From the NCBI RefSeq assembly GCF_020360975.1, contig NW_025408673.1:1736001-1800000 (forward strand): a stretch of DNA of 64,000 nt, read 5' to 3'. Shown one piece after another: positions 22,831-34,834 of this stretch. The notes beneath the pieces were generated by a model, which had not been told where the DNA came from, did no database searches, and saw only the letters and a list, made by a program, of their open reading frames with translations. The position numbers and the translations under genes were made by a program. Position 1 is the stretch's first letter. Every line of letters starts with the position of its first letter. The DNA is from Hirsutella rhossiliensis (Eukaryota; Ascomycota; Sordariomycetes; Hypocreales; Ophiocordycipitaceae).

Positions 22831-23130
22831 TCTCTTAAAAAGAGATATAAAAAGTATATATAAAATATATAATAGTAAAATTAAAAGTAAGGGGTTAAAT
22901 AAGTAAGGTAAAGATATTTAATTTTTATAAGGGTAGTAATTATAGTAAGGTAGTAATTATTATATTACCTTAATTATCTTTCTTTCTTTTATTTAGTACC
23001 CTTTTTTATACTTATTTAATATCTTAATTAATAAAGAAGACCTTACTTAAAGAAGCTATTAATATCCTATTAACTACTAAGCTTTTTATTAGTTTTTCCC
23101 CTTTATTCTAGCTATTACTAGTATATCTAT
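22831..23130 (-). repeat. Copia X LTR fragment in inverted orientation
   Basis: It aligns with the first 300 bp of 48687-49144 (start tctcttaaaa against tctcgcgtag), then breaks off near 23130. It is heavily RIP-altered. Confidence 0.7.
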
Positions 23131-23133
23131 AAG

Positions 23134-23184
23134 AGTCTTTAACTATTATAGGTTATAAGCTTAGGCTTTAGCTTAAGCTATATA
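23134..23184 (+). repeat. Short dispersed repeat, copy 1
   Basis: About 50 bp beginning agtctttaactattata, nearly identical to 34785-34834. It lies at the junction of the inverted LTR fragment and the Copia X body. Origin unresolved. Confidence 0.5.
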
Positions 23185-24680
23185 AGGAAGTTTAAGTTAA
23201 CTAAACTAATATCTTTAAGGACTAAGAAAGCTTTATTAAGGTAATATTTCTTATAAACGCTTATTTAAAGATAGTTTTCTTTTATTTCTTATAAACCTAC
23301 CTAAGTAAGTATAACTAGTTTACTTATAAGGAATAGTATTTTCCTACTATAAATAAAGTAGCTATAAAATACTCTCTTAATTATATAAGCTAATAAGTAG
23401 TATATTAATTATAAATAAAATCCTATCTTATAAAGTAAGAATCGCTCGTTATTTTATATATTATTATTTAGTAAATAGGTTACCGGGTATTATATAATTA
23501 GGAATCGAAGGAATAGAGCTAGCTTAAAATACTAGCTAAGACTTCTTAAGAATACTAATACGACTAACCTCCTTTAAATATAAATATTAATAGAACTAAG
23601 ATACCTCTAGCTATACTTAAAGTATTACTAAATTCCTTAGTCTTAGGGCTATATAGCAGCTAAAATCTAGTCTTAAAAGGTTCCTTTATTTAGCTATAAT
23701 TATCTATATAAAGTAGTATATCCGCTAGTAAATAAAGAAAGAATTAAAAACTTTAATACTTCTTTTATATACTAATATACTACTAATAAATTCTATTAAA
23801 AGTCCTACTTTATACTCCTTCTTTCTCTTTATTATATAATCTTATATAATTCCTTAATTTCCTAAAATTCTACTATTACTTATATACCTTAAAACTACCT
23901 TTTAAGACTTTATTAACTAAATAAATTCTTACTTTAGCTATAAGGTAAAGAAGATATAGTTTAATAGAGAGCTACTTATAAAGAATATCTTAAATTAGTT
24001 TTAAAAAAGAAGTATTTTACCGCTCTTATTAGTACTAAATATCTAGCCTTAAAATAGAAAGGTAAAAAGATTAAGAGGTACTATAATAGAAAGGGCTTAT
24101 ATAATAAGACTTACTATAAAGCTTCCTTATAACCTTTAAAGGGAAGTCGTTAAGACCGCTTATTACCTTTAAAACTAAACCTTTAAGGACTTTAAGGACC
24201 TTAGGGAACTAAACTAAGAAATAGACTTAAAATCCCTTTTTAAGCTCTTTATAAAAAAGAGGGCCTTACTAGCTTACTTTTATACCTATAGCTATAAGGT
24301 ATATACTATAACTATTAATATATAGCTAAAAAGGAAAAAGAAAAGAAAGCTTAATCTTAAAGCCTTTATTAGTTACCTTATTAGCTATAATTTTATAAAT
24401 ATCTTTTAGATTTAGATTCCTTTTTTATAAAAGGTTATTTTAACTAAGGATATAATTTTCGATAAATCTAGCTTCTTTAAAAAAAGAAAGATTAATAGCC
24501 TCTCTTACTTTTATAACGTTAGCTAGTTTAAAAGATTTAAATCCCCCTTTCTTAATAGTCTTAAAAAGAGGTCTTAAATAAGGAAATAAAAAAAAACTAA
24601 TATTAAAGTAGTTAAGGATAACGCTAACTTTAAAGAAAAAGAAAAGGAAGCTATTAAATTAAATAATTTAAATAGAGAAG
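23185..24680 (+). pseudogene. Copia X copy A integrase-to-linker relic
   Basis: It aligns with 56230-57110 of the plus-strand Copia X and with the reverse complement of the nested copy. Its content corresponds to the integrase core and the Lys-rich linker before RT. The alignment is cut at 24680 by the LINE, with target duplication aatttaaatagagaag (24665-24680) repeated at 32039-32054. It also contains a stretch (about 23300-23900) without obvious match in the other copies. Confidence 0.6.
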
Positions 24681-24739
24681 AAAAAAAACTTTTCGCGAAA
24701 CTAATATATACCTATAGTAAGTATATATCGCGACTAAAA

Positions 24740-26250
24740 TACTAACTAATACTAGGAATTAATTTAATAGTATTAATTACCCTTAGTAATAATACTACGC
24801 TAAGGCTAAAAGGTAGGTAGATATAATAGCGGCTATCGATATACTAAGCTTAATTAAAGCGTATAGCGTAAAGAGACGCTACTTAAATTTATATACCCTA
24901 ATAAGGTAAGTTAATAAACCTAAAGTAGTAATATAATACCGGCCTAAGCGCTAAGCGACCTTATAAAAAAAGTAGTATATAATAAACTTATAGGCTTTAT
25001 CTTAAGCGTATAGTTTAATAAGGTATAAGTAGTAGTTAAATAGCTCTTTAAGGTAAAGAGCCGCGCTAGTAGCGCGTTATTAGCGGTACTCTATATAGAT
25101 AAGAGCTTTAAGATAATAATCTAAGAAGTAATTAAAGAGGTAGTTAAGGAAGAACTCTACCTAAGTATCGCTTTAGGCCTAGGGGGCCCTAAGCGAACCT
25201 AGGCTATAGTAGTAGCTAAGACTAAAGGACTAACTTAATATAAAGCTATAGTAAAATAGGTCCTACTATACTATAAATATAAGATTATTATAGTCCTTAC
25301 TAAGGCACCGCCTAAAATCCTAAGCCGCGAATTAAAAGATATAGTAAAGGTAGTAAATATAGCCCTAAAAGCTATAAGTATTATAGCGGCGAGGCGCTTT
25401 TAAAGTAAAGATATTACGGTTATATTTAATACTATAGTAAGAGCTTATTAAAGGGACTAAGGCTAGGTTAAGGCTATATTTAAACTAAAAGCTACGATTA
25501 CTTACTATATATATATAGTAGTCGCTAAGAATATCCCCTTAAGGGTAGCGATAGTAAATAAGGAGCGACTACTTTATAAGATTATAAAAGCGAATAAAGT
25601 TAAGGTTATTTAAGCTTAAGCGCTATACCCTTAATTTAAGATATTAATAGTAATAACTATACTTATTAAAGTTAGTAGCTTAAAAGAAGCTAATAAGCTC
25701 TATAACCTAAGCTTAGTCCTTAAAGTATAAATCTTTTAATATAAACCTTATAATAAGTCGGTCTAACTATAAAGATACTATAATTACTATAAGTATAGCT
25801 ATATTACTAAATAGTATATATTAATATAACTTTATAGCTAATATAAGAGTATAGTATATAATAAAGGTAAGGATAAATATAAAGCTAAGAAGGGTAAAAT
25901 CCCTTATAACTATATCTTATATTAAAGGGACTACTTATTATAGACCTAGACTTACCTTATAGTAAATAAAGCCTAGGAAAAGGTAAGGGAAAACTACCTA
26001 TAATAAAATTAATAGTTCGCGAATACCTAGATATATACTAAGTAATAGGTACTTCCTACTATCGAAACCTAGGGCGTTCTTAAATCGACCGCGGTCTAAA
26101 AGTAAGGACTAAGTAGACCGAGCTAAGATAAGAGGTTAAGCTTAAAACACCCGCTAGCTAGTAAGGCTAGGAGGCTAAACTAAGTATAAACGATATTTAT
26201 AGGTATAGTAAATAAAGAAGCGCTAAGAGATAGAGTACTTCCCTCCTTAT
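24740..26250 (+). pseudogene. LINE copy 2 ORF1 relic (nucleic-acid-binding, zinc knuckle)
   Basis: The plus-strand reading shows a Lys/Arg/Ile-rich protein, with 'ELKDIVKVVNIALKAI' near 25330-25375 and 'LLYKIIKANKVKVI' near 25570-25610. At about 25772-25816 follows 'RYYNYYKYSYITKQY', which fits a CCHC knuckle (R-C-F-N-C-x4-H-x4-C) whose TGY/CAY codons became TAY through RIP. ORF1 proteins of LINEs bind the element RNA. Start and stop cannot be fixed because ATGs are gone. Confidence 0.65.
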
Positions 26251-26499
26251 ATAAATAACCCCCTTTACCTTAACTATACTTATATATAACTAAAAGTACT
26301 ATTTTAAAATATATAAAAAAGATATAAGCTAGCTTAGTTAGCGCTTTACTATTAAGCTAGCTTCGACCTAATAGTACTATAGGAAGTAAAGGCTATACTA
26401 AGAAGCGGCCCCTCCCCCTTAAAGCAGCGCTTTATAGCCTAGTCTATAAAGAAGGGAGGTACGCGCTATATATATATAAAAGGCTTAGGCTAAGGACTT

Positions 26500-28970
26500 A
26501 GTCGCCTTAGTCTAAGCTAGACTAAAGCGAGGTAATTTTTAGGGATAATATTAAACTATAAGCGATTTACTTACTACTAAGGGCCGCGAGGGCTAGAGTA
26601 TTATATAACCTAAGTATAATTAAACTAAAGTACTTTATAGTAATATTAAAGGACTTTAATATCTATTACTTACTCTAGGATAGATATAATAAAACCTTAG
26701 ATAGCGTAATATAACTTATATAAAAGGCGATAAGATTATAACTTAAACTCGCTACTTTAAGAAGGGAGTATATAAGATTTTTCTATAGCTAAAAGGATAG
26801 TACTATCGACCTAGCTTAAGTAACGCTAAAGACTAAGATATAATATACTAGGCCTAACCTAAACCTAACTAAGTTAAGCTATATCCCTTAAACTATTATA
26901 CTATAGGTCGATACCTAAGCCTAGGTACTTAAACTAACCTTAAGGTAAAAAGAAGTAAAAGTAAAGCTAGTTAAAGCTAAGACTATATCTTAGCTTAGAT
27001 TATACTAGCTAATACTTTAAACGCTTAAGGATATTAACTAAGACCTAGACTATATTTTTACTACTTTAATATAAATCGTAATAGCTATAGTTCTATACTA
27101 AGGGTAAGTATTATTTAAGGGTAATATATAGTTTACCTTAAAAGTAAAGAGGGTAATAAGGGAGGCTAAGAGGGTAAGGAGGAAGTATAGGCAGGAAAGG
27201 AGTAAAGCGAACTAAAAAGACCTATATAAAGCGTTTATAGCTTAAAAGTAAACTATCTATAAGGTAAGGAGGGCTTATTAACGTAAGTTCTTAGAGGAAT
27301 TTAGCGCTAATAATACTAAGCTTTAAAATATAAAGAAGTAAGCTAGACTTTATAGTAAGCTACTATTAAAACTAACCTATATCTTATTATTAGTTAAGGA
27401 GGGCGAGGACTAACTAATAGAAACCTTTAAAGGGAAGGCCTAGCTACTAGCCGCTAAGTTCTTTTTACTAGAGTTTAGTACGACCTAAGGGCTACCTTAG
27501 CCTATAGCTAAAGCGACCCTTATAGTTAACTAATAGATCTAGCTAGCTAACGATATAGCGGCGCTAAGTAAGATAGTAAGTTAGAAAGTAGCGGGTTTAA
27601 ATAGTATCTCTTTAAGGTTTATTAAGAAGTATAGACTAGCCTTAGTTTAGCGACTAGCTATAATCTTTAACGCTTATACTTAGCTCTTATATTTCCTAGA
27701 ATAGTTTTATAGCGCGAATATAATAGTAATTTAAAAGCTAGGTAAAAGGCTAGAGGCTTACTATATAGTAAGGGGATAGAAACTAATTTCCCTCCTACCT
27801 ATAGTAAGGAAATTACTAAAGTAAATACTAGCTTAAAGGATCGCGGGAGCTATAAAAGCGAACGGTATCCTTTTAAATAGATAAATAGGGAATAAAAGGG
27901 AGCGCTCTATAAAAGCAGCGATCCTACTAATAATAGAACTAGTACGCGCGACCTAAGCTTAAAGGGGTATTATATTATTCTTATAGCTAGATATTAAGGG
28001 CGTATTTAATATAGTTAACTATAATAAGCTTATAAGGGAACTAAAGTTTTAAGGATACCTTAGATAGCTTATAAGCTTAATATAAAGCTTTATAAGTAAT
28101 AAAAGATCGACCATTTACTTTAATAAAAAGACTTTAAAGCTAACTTAAGTATTAATAAGAGTCCCTTAAAGCTCCCCCTTATCCTTAATCTTATTTCTTT
28201 ACTATATAACCTCCTTATATAAGAAGCTTAGTATAATATATAATATTTATACTATTAGCTTTACTAATAATATAAATATAGTTAGTATTAAACCTAATAA
28301 AGCTATAACGGTAGTATGCTTAAAGGAGGCCTAAAAGGTATATATAAAGTAAGCGGCTAAGTTTACGGTTACTTTTAAACCGTTAAAGAGTAAGTTAATA
28401 TACTTTATATAAAAGAGATAAGTAATAATAACGCTAGTCTACCTTAGGACTAACGTAGTAATACCGGTCTAAGAGGCCCGCTTATTAAGGGTTTAGGTAT
28501 ACTAGAAACTACGCTAAAAGGTATACTTAAAATAGCTCTAAGCAAAGATAAAGCACTAAACTATAGCCTTAACCGGGCTCGCGTTATCTATATAAGGCTA
28601 TACCTTACTATACGCTAAGGAAGTCTATAATAAGGTAATCTAGTCCTTAATCTCTTATACTATAGTTATATTCTATAAGATAATGCTTATAAGGGGGAAA
28701 CTATATAGGATTACGCGAGACCTAGTATAGGATTAGTTAGCTTACCTTTAAGTAATAATAGGCGCCTACCGCGCGACCTTAGTTTACTAAGTAAAGGTAA
28801 AGGTATAGGTTCCTTTAATTAACCTTTATTTAAACTAAAGAATAACGGATACCCTTTAAAGGTTAAAGGATTTAACGCTCTTAAGCTAAATCTAATATAT
28901 ATTTAATATAGTCGCGGGTATACTTAAGAGGAGGCGACGCTAGAGAGTAAGTAGGCCCTTAGCGGCGCTA
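26500..28970 (+). pseudogene. LINE copy 2 ORF2 relic: endonuclease, reverse transcriptase, RNase H
   Basis: 26520-27100 fits an exonuclease-endonuclease-phosphatase fold carboxy part, including a 'YTIGRYLSLGT' segment near 26905, where endonucleases have a G-S-D-H-x-x box. RT spans about 27400-28500, with 'LISLLPIVRKLLK' near 27790, the 'LQLDIKGVFNIVNY' motif near 27990 and 'FTNNIN' (RIP form of FADD) near 28260. RNase H and a Cys/His tail follow to about 29350. The intact join at 27500-27530 shows the pre-insertion site of the TRIM in copy 1. Confidence 0.8.
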
Positions 28971-29410
28971 CTACTTAGTAGGCCCCCCCTTATAAAGGAG
29001 ATAAGGGGGGTCTAGAGCTAAATAGGATTAAACGACCTCTTAAATAAAGCTTAGTCGCTTAAAAGGCTAAATAAGGAATAGGCTGCTTAATAGAACGCTA
29101 AGAAAGATATAATTTAATAATACTAAACTACCCTTTACCCTACTAACTTCCCGCTATAGTTTAATAAAGTAATAATACTAGACTATTATAAAGGCCTCCC
29201 TAAGTATATTAGTATAGTAATTACTTAGATATATATAGGAAAGATTATACTTAATAACTTCCTCTTTAATTAATAGGTCCTTAGTATAGTCTCGCTAATA
29301 TATACTTATAGATAAAAATAAGATACTATTTACTATATAATAATCGACTATCTATTAATAAAGGAAGTAAGGGAGTCCCTCTTAATATAGGCCTAGGATA
29401 TAAGTAATAT

Positions 29411-32038
29411 AAAAGCAAGCCTTTAAAGGAAAAGGATAGTAGCGCCGCTAATATAATAGTTCCTTTACTTAAGTAAGCTCTATTAGTTTAACCTAGCTTA
29501 GAGGCTATATATAGATATACCGGATAATAAGACTAAGGTCGCGCTAAAGATAAAGCGGCCTTAACTAAGACTACCTTAGCTAACTACTTTCTTTATTAAA
29601 GCGACCTAGGAAGGGAGAGGACTTATAATAATAAGACTATAGTATTAACTAAACTAGACCTAGACTAAGTATAAACCTTACTAATTAAACTATAGACCGA
29701 ATAAAACTAATATAACCTAACTAAACTAGCTTTAATAGCTATAGAATAAGACCTACTATTAAAAGACCGTAACTAAATAAGACTTAACCTAAAACTAAAC
29801 TAAGATAAAGCTAATAACTAGCCCCTTAAACTATAACCTTAGCCTAGCTTATTAGTAGTAACGTCTACCTTATTATTATAGCGGGAATAATAAGACCCTC
29901 TTAGGGTAGTATATAAGGTATAAAAGGGAGTAACCTAAGGCTTATAAGAAGTATAGGGACTACTACCGCTATAAGAAGCTTAATAATAACTAGTTAGGCC
30001 TAACCTTAAACCTAAACTAAAGCTAGCTTAGACGGCTAGCTTATAAGATAAAGTAATAACTAAGGTTTATACTAAGGTAAGACCTATACTAGCGGTAGCG
30101 CGGAGGCGTTTACTATAGCCTATACTATAACCCTAGATTTAATTAAGGTTAAGACTAGCGATAATCTTAGCTAAAACTAAACCGCGACGGCTATAAAGAT
30201 ACTATTAAATAAAGTTAGGAGCGCTAGTAGGATTAGTAAGCGATATAAGATAGGGACGCTTTAAGGCGGGCTTAGCGCTAAGAAAACTACTAAGCTATAG
30301 CTTAGCGTTAAAACTAATAAAGGGAGATATAATAAGCTCTTAAGCTAGCTTTATAACGACTATAGGTATAGTAATAATAATAGACTCCTTAGCCTTAGCC
30401 TTAGATAGAGCCTTAAGCGTAATAGCCGCCTTACCCTTACCTTTACCCTTCTTTTTATTAAAAGGGACTAGGGCTAGACCGGGCCTAGTAAGATTAAAAC
30501 CGCTATCCTTACTATTAAGGTCGTTATTAGTAATAAAATAAAAATAGTTAGTAAGATCGTTAACTATTATAAGAGTTTTCTAGGTAACTAAGAGCGACTT
30601 AAGCTTAACTTAAGCTAGGGTCTTAATAGTATTACTAAACTTACCTAGGTACTTTTTTAAGGACTTATATATATAGTAGGTATTATTTATAAAATAAGTA
30701 AAAGCTAACGTAAGCGTTTCGATATTCTTAGCGACTATAGCTAAACTAAGGGTAAACTCGCTTAACGCGCTCTTACCTTTAGTAGTAAGGGCCTTCTAAC
30801 TAGCGCGAATATAAGTTTTTAGAGTAATATAGTAAAAGCGCTTTTATACTAAACCCTTAATAAGGGAGGGGCTATTAACCTTAGACTATACTTAGTAAAT
30901 AGTATATATAGCCTCCTTACCTTTAAAAGTAATCTAGAATATAGATTAGTATTAAACTTAAATAATACTATAGTAGGATAAGGTTACTTACTTAGTAATA
31001 AGACTAATTAAAGTTAGTATAAGTAATATATGCTTTAGCTTTTATAGCTATTAAAGTTAGCTAAAAACGCTAAAAGTAAGACCGACCTAAGATAAAACTA
31101 GGATTAATACTTATAAGACTAGTTTTAATAGCTAGCAAAGGACTTATAGGTAAGCTTACTAGTAAAACGCTTAATATATATAAAATATAAAATAGAGCGC
31201 TTTAGTCTTACTATAGTAGCGACTTTCTTATAAGGAGGGGGCTTTAAAGGAAGTAAGCTACTACTACCTAAGTTAGCTTCTTAGTTAAATATTATAATAT
31301 AGTAATAAGTAAACTAGATATAGTATTAAAGAGACCTAGAATTATAGAAATAAAGTAAGAGAGGTAATAGTTAAGCCTATAAAAGAGAAGGATAATAGAG
31401 AGATAAAAAGAGGTATAAATAAAACTAAAAAGGGAGGGTAGGTATATATATACGCGAGCTAAGCGCGCGTAATTAATAACTATATAATAGAAGGTAAATA
31501 GAGGCCGCCGCGCCCTTAATTAGGAAGTTACGTAGCTAGATAGGAACCGATTTACGATTAATAAAGCTAGCTAACTAAATTTCGATTAGCCGGCCTTACC
31601 TAGGAGCGACTTATACTAGCGCCCGGCCTAGTAACTAGATATTACCTACCTTACTAACTAACGGATAGATAAGCTAACGCGACCGCGGCTACGCGGCTAT
31701 AATATAAAAGCTATAGTAAATAAAGGCGCCTATAAGTTAGGCCCCTTAAAGAGAGACTACTACCTATAACCCTAGGCCTAGGCTAGCGAGCCTAGGCCGC
31801 GGCTGCTTAGGATAGTAGCGGCTATAGCCTAAGAGGGCCTACGCTAAGATATAATAACGTAGGAGGAGCCCGTAATAGCTAGCGTAAATTTCTTACGTAC
31901 TACTATTTTAACCTCGTTTAAAGCAAACCTATACTAAAAGAAAGGAGGGTTTTCCTTTAAGTACTTTAGTTTTTCCCTCCTATTTAATATTAAAGTTCTA
32001 GATACCTTTAGCTAGGTCCCTAGTATAATCTTAATAAT
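29411..32038 (-). pseudogene. LINE 3' module with antisense coding relic, copy 2
   Basis: Colinear with 20121-22753. The same minus-strand protein-like segment lies at about 30880-30270, with a Lys/Gly-rich stretch near 30430-30460. This copy differs by transitions in both directions of the RIP type, so neither copy is the parent of the other. The function is unknown. An imperfect ggaggg/ccctcc inverted repeat lies just before the tail (about 31945-31985). Confidence 0.5.
31775..31798. repeat. Perfect hairpin in LINE 3' module (copy 2)
   Basis: Identical to 22483-22506: 10-bp arms, agcg loop. Confidence 0.8.
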
Positions 32039-34120
32039 AATTTAAATAAAGAAGGAGACTATAAGAAAGTAATAAAGCTAGAATACGCTTACCTTCTTAT
32101 ACTTCTTTTTATAGACTAAGAAAAAGATCTAAAAATAGCTTTTTTATTAGTCTTTTTATCTTAACTTTTAAGGGGGTAGAAAAGGTACCTCTTTCTTTTT
32201 AAAAGGATTACTTAGCTACTTTTTATCCTTACTTTAAGAAGTAAAAGAAGGTATAAGGCCTAATATAAAAGAAGACTAACCTCTTTTTTATTTTAATTAT
32301 TTTTCTAACTTTTATCTAACGCTTATTAAAAACGGTTCCTATAAAGTATTTATAGTAGGCTAGCTTTTTAAAGTATCTATTAGTAAGGAAGGTATATAAA
32401 AGAGACCTCTTAAACCTACTAGTAAACTAAAAGTAGCTAGAAAAACGCCCCTTTAAAGACTAGTTTTTCTAGGCCTAGAAAGACTATCTAGCCTTATATA
32501 AAAAGATAAAGTCTTTTAAAAAGGTCCTTAAAGAGAAAGTAAAAGGAAAATAAGTCCTTAGCTATAAGTAAGTCTTTATCTATAAGCTAAATAAATATAG
32601 CTTCCTTTAAAAGTATAAAGCCTAGCTAGTTATTTATAAGAACTAATAGGAAAAAGGGGATCTTTTTACTAAGGTAACTACCTTAGTAAGGATATCCTTT
32701 TAGACCCTTATAGCTATAATAGTAGAATTCGACCTCGAACTTAATTAAATAGATACTATTAACGCTTTTATTAACTACTTACTTAAGAAAGAAAAAGTTA
32801 TTTATATATACTTTCTACTAAGCTTTTAAGAGCTAAGAAAGGTTCTATAGCTTAAGAAAGCTTTATATAGACTATAAAGATTACCCCCTTTTTAGTAATA
32901 GTATTTAATAGGTTCTCTTAAAGCCCTAGCCTTTAAGAAAGTCCCTTAGGAACTATATATAATATAAAAGGGTAAAATTATAGTCTTTTATTATATTAAT
33001 AATATTATCTAAGCTTACTTAAAAGAGGAAGAAGTAACTACTAAGAAGGCTATAAAAGGGCTATAATAAAGGTATAATATAACTAAGCTAAGGGAGCTAA
33101 AGTAGTTCCTAAGGATTTAAATCCTTTAGAATAAGTCTTAATAGACTATTTACTTTACTTAGACGCCTATATTAATAAGGTCGCTTATAAATTCCTCCTT
33201 AATTCCCTTAATAAGAAGCTTCTATTTACGCTTATATTAAATAAAGAGCTTTTACTTAATCTATCCTTTTAAGCTAAAGAGTAAGAGAAATACTAATATT
33301 AATAAAAGGTAGGCTCCTTACTTTTTTTTTAGCTATTTCTACTAGACCGGATATCTCTTTTATAGTCTCTTAGCTAGCTAAGTATAACTAGAATACTAGC
33401 CTTAGGTACTAAGAAGTAATAGACTAAGCTATCTTTTATCTTTATTTAACGAGATTAAATAGTCTATACTTAAGAAGGTAAGAAAGGAAACTAGCTACTA
33501 AAATCTTCCTTTATTTAAGCGATTTATCTTTTACGGATAATTCCTTAGATAAAAAGAGCTTATAAAGGTATATTATATCCCTTTTTAAAGGAACTATTAC
33601 TTAAAGAGCTTTAAAATAAGCTACTATTATAACTCTAAGTATAAAGGTAAAGCTACTAGCTCTTTTAAAAGTATTAAAAGAAGCGATTTTCCTTAGCTAG
33701 CTATTAATATCTTTATAACTATAAATTCTATCCCTATTAACTATAAAATATAATAATATATAAACTATATAAATTTTAATAGAAAATATAAAGCTATTAA
33801 CCTAGCTATAGTATATTAATATTTACTAGTATTAGTTATACTAAGAGGTTTAAAAAGGACTTATTTTTATTTATTAGGTTTTAATAGTATTAATAAAAGC
33901 TAACGGTCTTATAAAGCCCTTACTAAAGTAAAAGCTAGCTATCTTTTTATAGTAAATTAAGCTAGAAAATATTTAAGAGAAGCTATCCTTAGAAGCCTAC
34001 TTTAAGAGTCTATAAGAGGAGCTAATAGTATATAGAATAAAGGAGACGTCTATAGCTTTATAGGACTTAATTTCCTCCTTAGGCCCCTTTTTCCTAAAAA
34101 GTAAGTTTAAAAGAGCCTAG
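32039..34120 (+). pseudogene. Copia X copy A reverse transcriptase/RNase H relic
   Basis: The plus strand reads as Ty1/Copia RT: 'RTLMAIIVEFDLELN' type segment near 32700-32750 (with RIP changes), 'LKKALYRL' near 32855, 'FYYINNII' near 32985 (YVDD box with both Asp changed to Asn and Val to Ile), then RNase H to about 34100. It aligns end to end with 57110-59150. No function is possible. Confidence 0.8.
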
Positions 34121-34241
34121 GGCTAAAACCTAGATTTCTTTTGTAAGGGATAAGTATAAACTAAGACTTTCTCTATATACTTACTAGCCTAATTATTTAT
34201 CTTTACCCTTTTTATAAGGGTAAGCTATAGCTAAGGGGGTA

Positions 34242-34719
34242 TATTATAAAGCATAGCTTAATCTTATAGTTCTTAAAGATATCTTATAGTAAGAGAGACT
34301 AAGGAAGCTAAAAAATAAGTTTTAAGGAAGGAGCTAAATAGAGGTATAGAGAGGAGGGTAAGGGTAAGAGGGAAAGTAAAAGTAGTAATAGCTTCTTATA
34401 AAGGTAGCGAGAAATAAGATAGATATACTAGTAATAGCTAGAAAGGAGGGGAAAAACTAGTAAAAAGCTTAGTAGTTAAAAGGATATTAATAGCTTCTTT
34501 AAGTAGGATTTTCTTTATTAATTAAGATACTAAATAAGTATAAAGAAGAGTATTAAATATAAGAAAGAAGGAGAATTAAGGTAATATAATAATTACTCCC
34601 TTACTATAATTACTACCCTTATAAGAATTAAAATATCTCTACCTTACTTATCTAACCCCTTACTTTTAATTTTACCTTTATTTATTTTTATATACTTCTT
34701 ATATATTTCTTTTCTAAAA
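34242..34719 (+). repeat. Copia X copy A 3' LTR
   Basis: About 478 bp, aligned with 59415-59891. It is preceded by the polypurine tract ctaagggggta (34231-34241). Confidence 0.8.
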
Positions 34720-34784
34720 TATTAGTATTAAGATAAAAGTAAGATAAAGAGCGACTTAATAGTAATTAATAAAGTAAGTATAAA

Positions 34785-34834
34785 AGTCTTTAACTATTAT
34801 AAGTTATAAGCTTAAGCTATAGCTTAAGCTATAT
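34785..34834 (+). repeat. Short dispersed repeat, copy 2
   Basis: Partner of 23134-23184. It includes the palindrome gcttaagctatagcttaagc. It lies at the presumed left edge of Gypsy Z. Confidence 0.5.

Larger units (their letters stand above)
24681..32038 (+). mobile_element. Tad1-like LINE copy 2, near full length
   Basis: About 7.36 kb, inserted in Copia X copy A and flanked by a 16-bp target duplication with one G/A difference (aatttaaatagagaag / aatttaaataaagaag). Order on the plus strand: short leader, ORF1 with a Cys/His knuckle, ORF2 with endonuclease, RT and RNase H, then a 2.6-kb 3' module with an antisense relic and a TAA-rich tail (possibly CAA repeats before RIP). The domain order with RNase H after RT fits the Tad1 clade of fungal LINEs. 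Confidence 0.85.
22831..34720 (+). mobile_element. Rearranged Copia X, copy A, interrupted by LINE copy 2
   Basis: The left edge is a Copia X LTR fragment in minus orientation (22831-about 23130). Plus-strand Copia X sequence begins near 23185 inside the integrase region, runs to 24680, and resumes after the LINE at 32039 through RT and RNase H to a plus-strand 3' LTR (34242-about 34719). gag, protease and the plus 5' LTR are missing. It is the most RIP-degraded Copia X here, so the rearrangement or its insertion is probably old. Confidence 0.75.
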
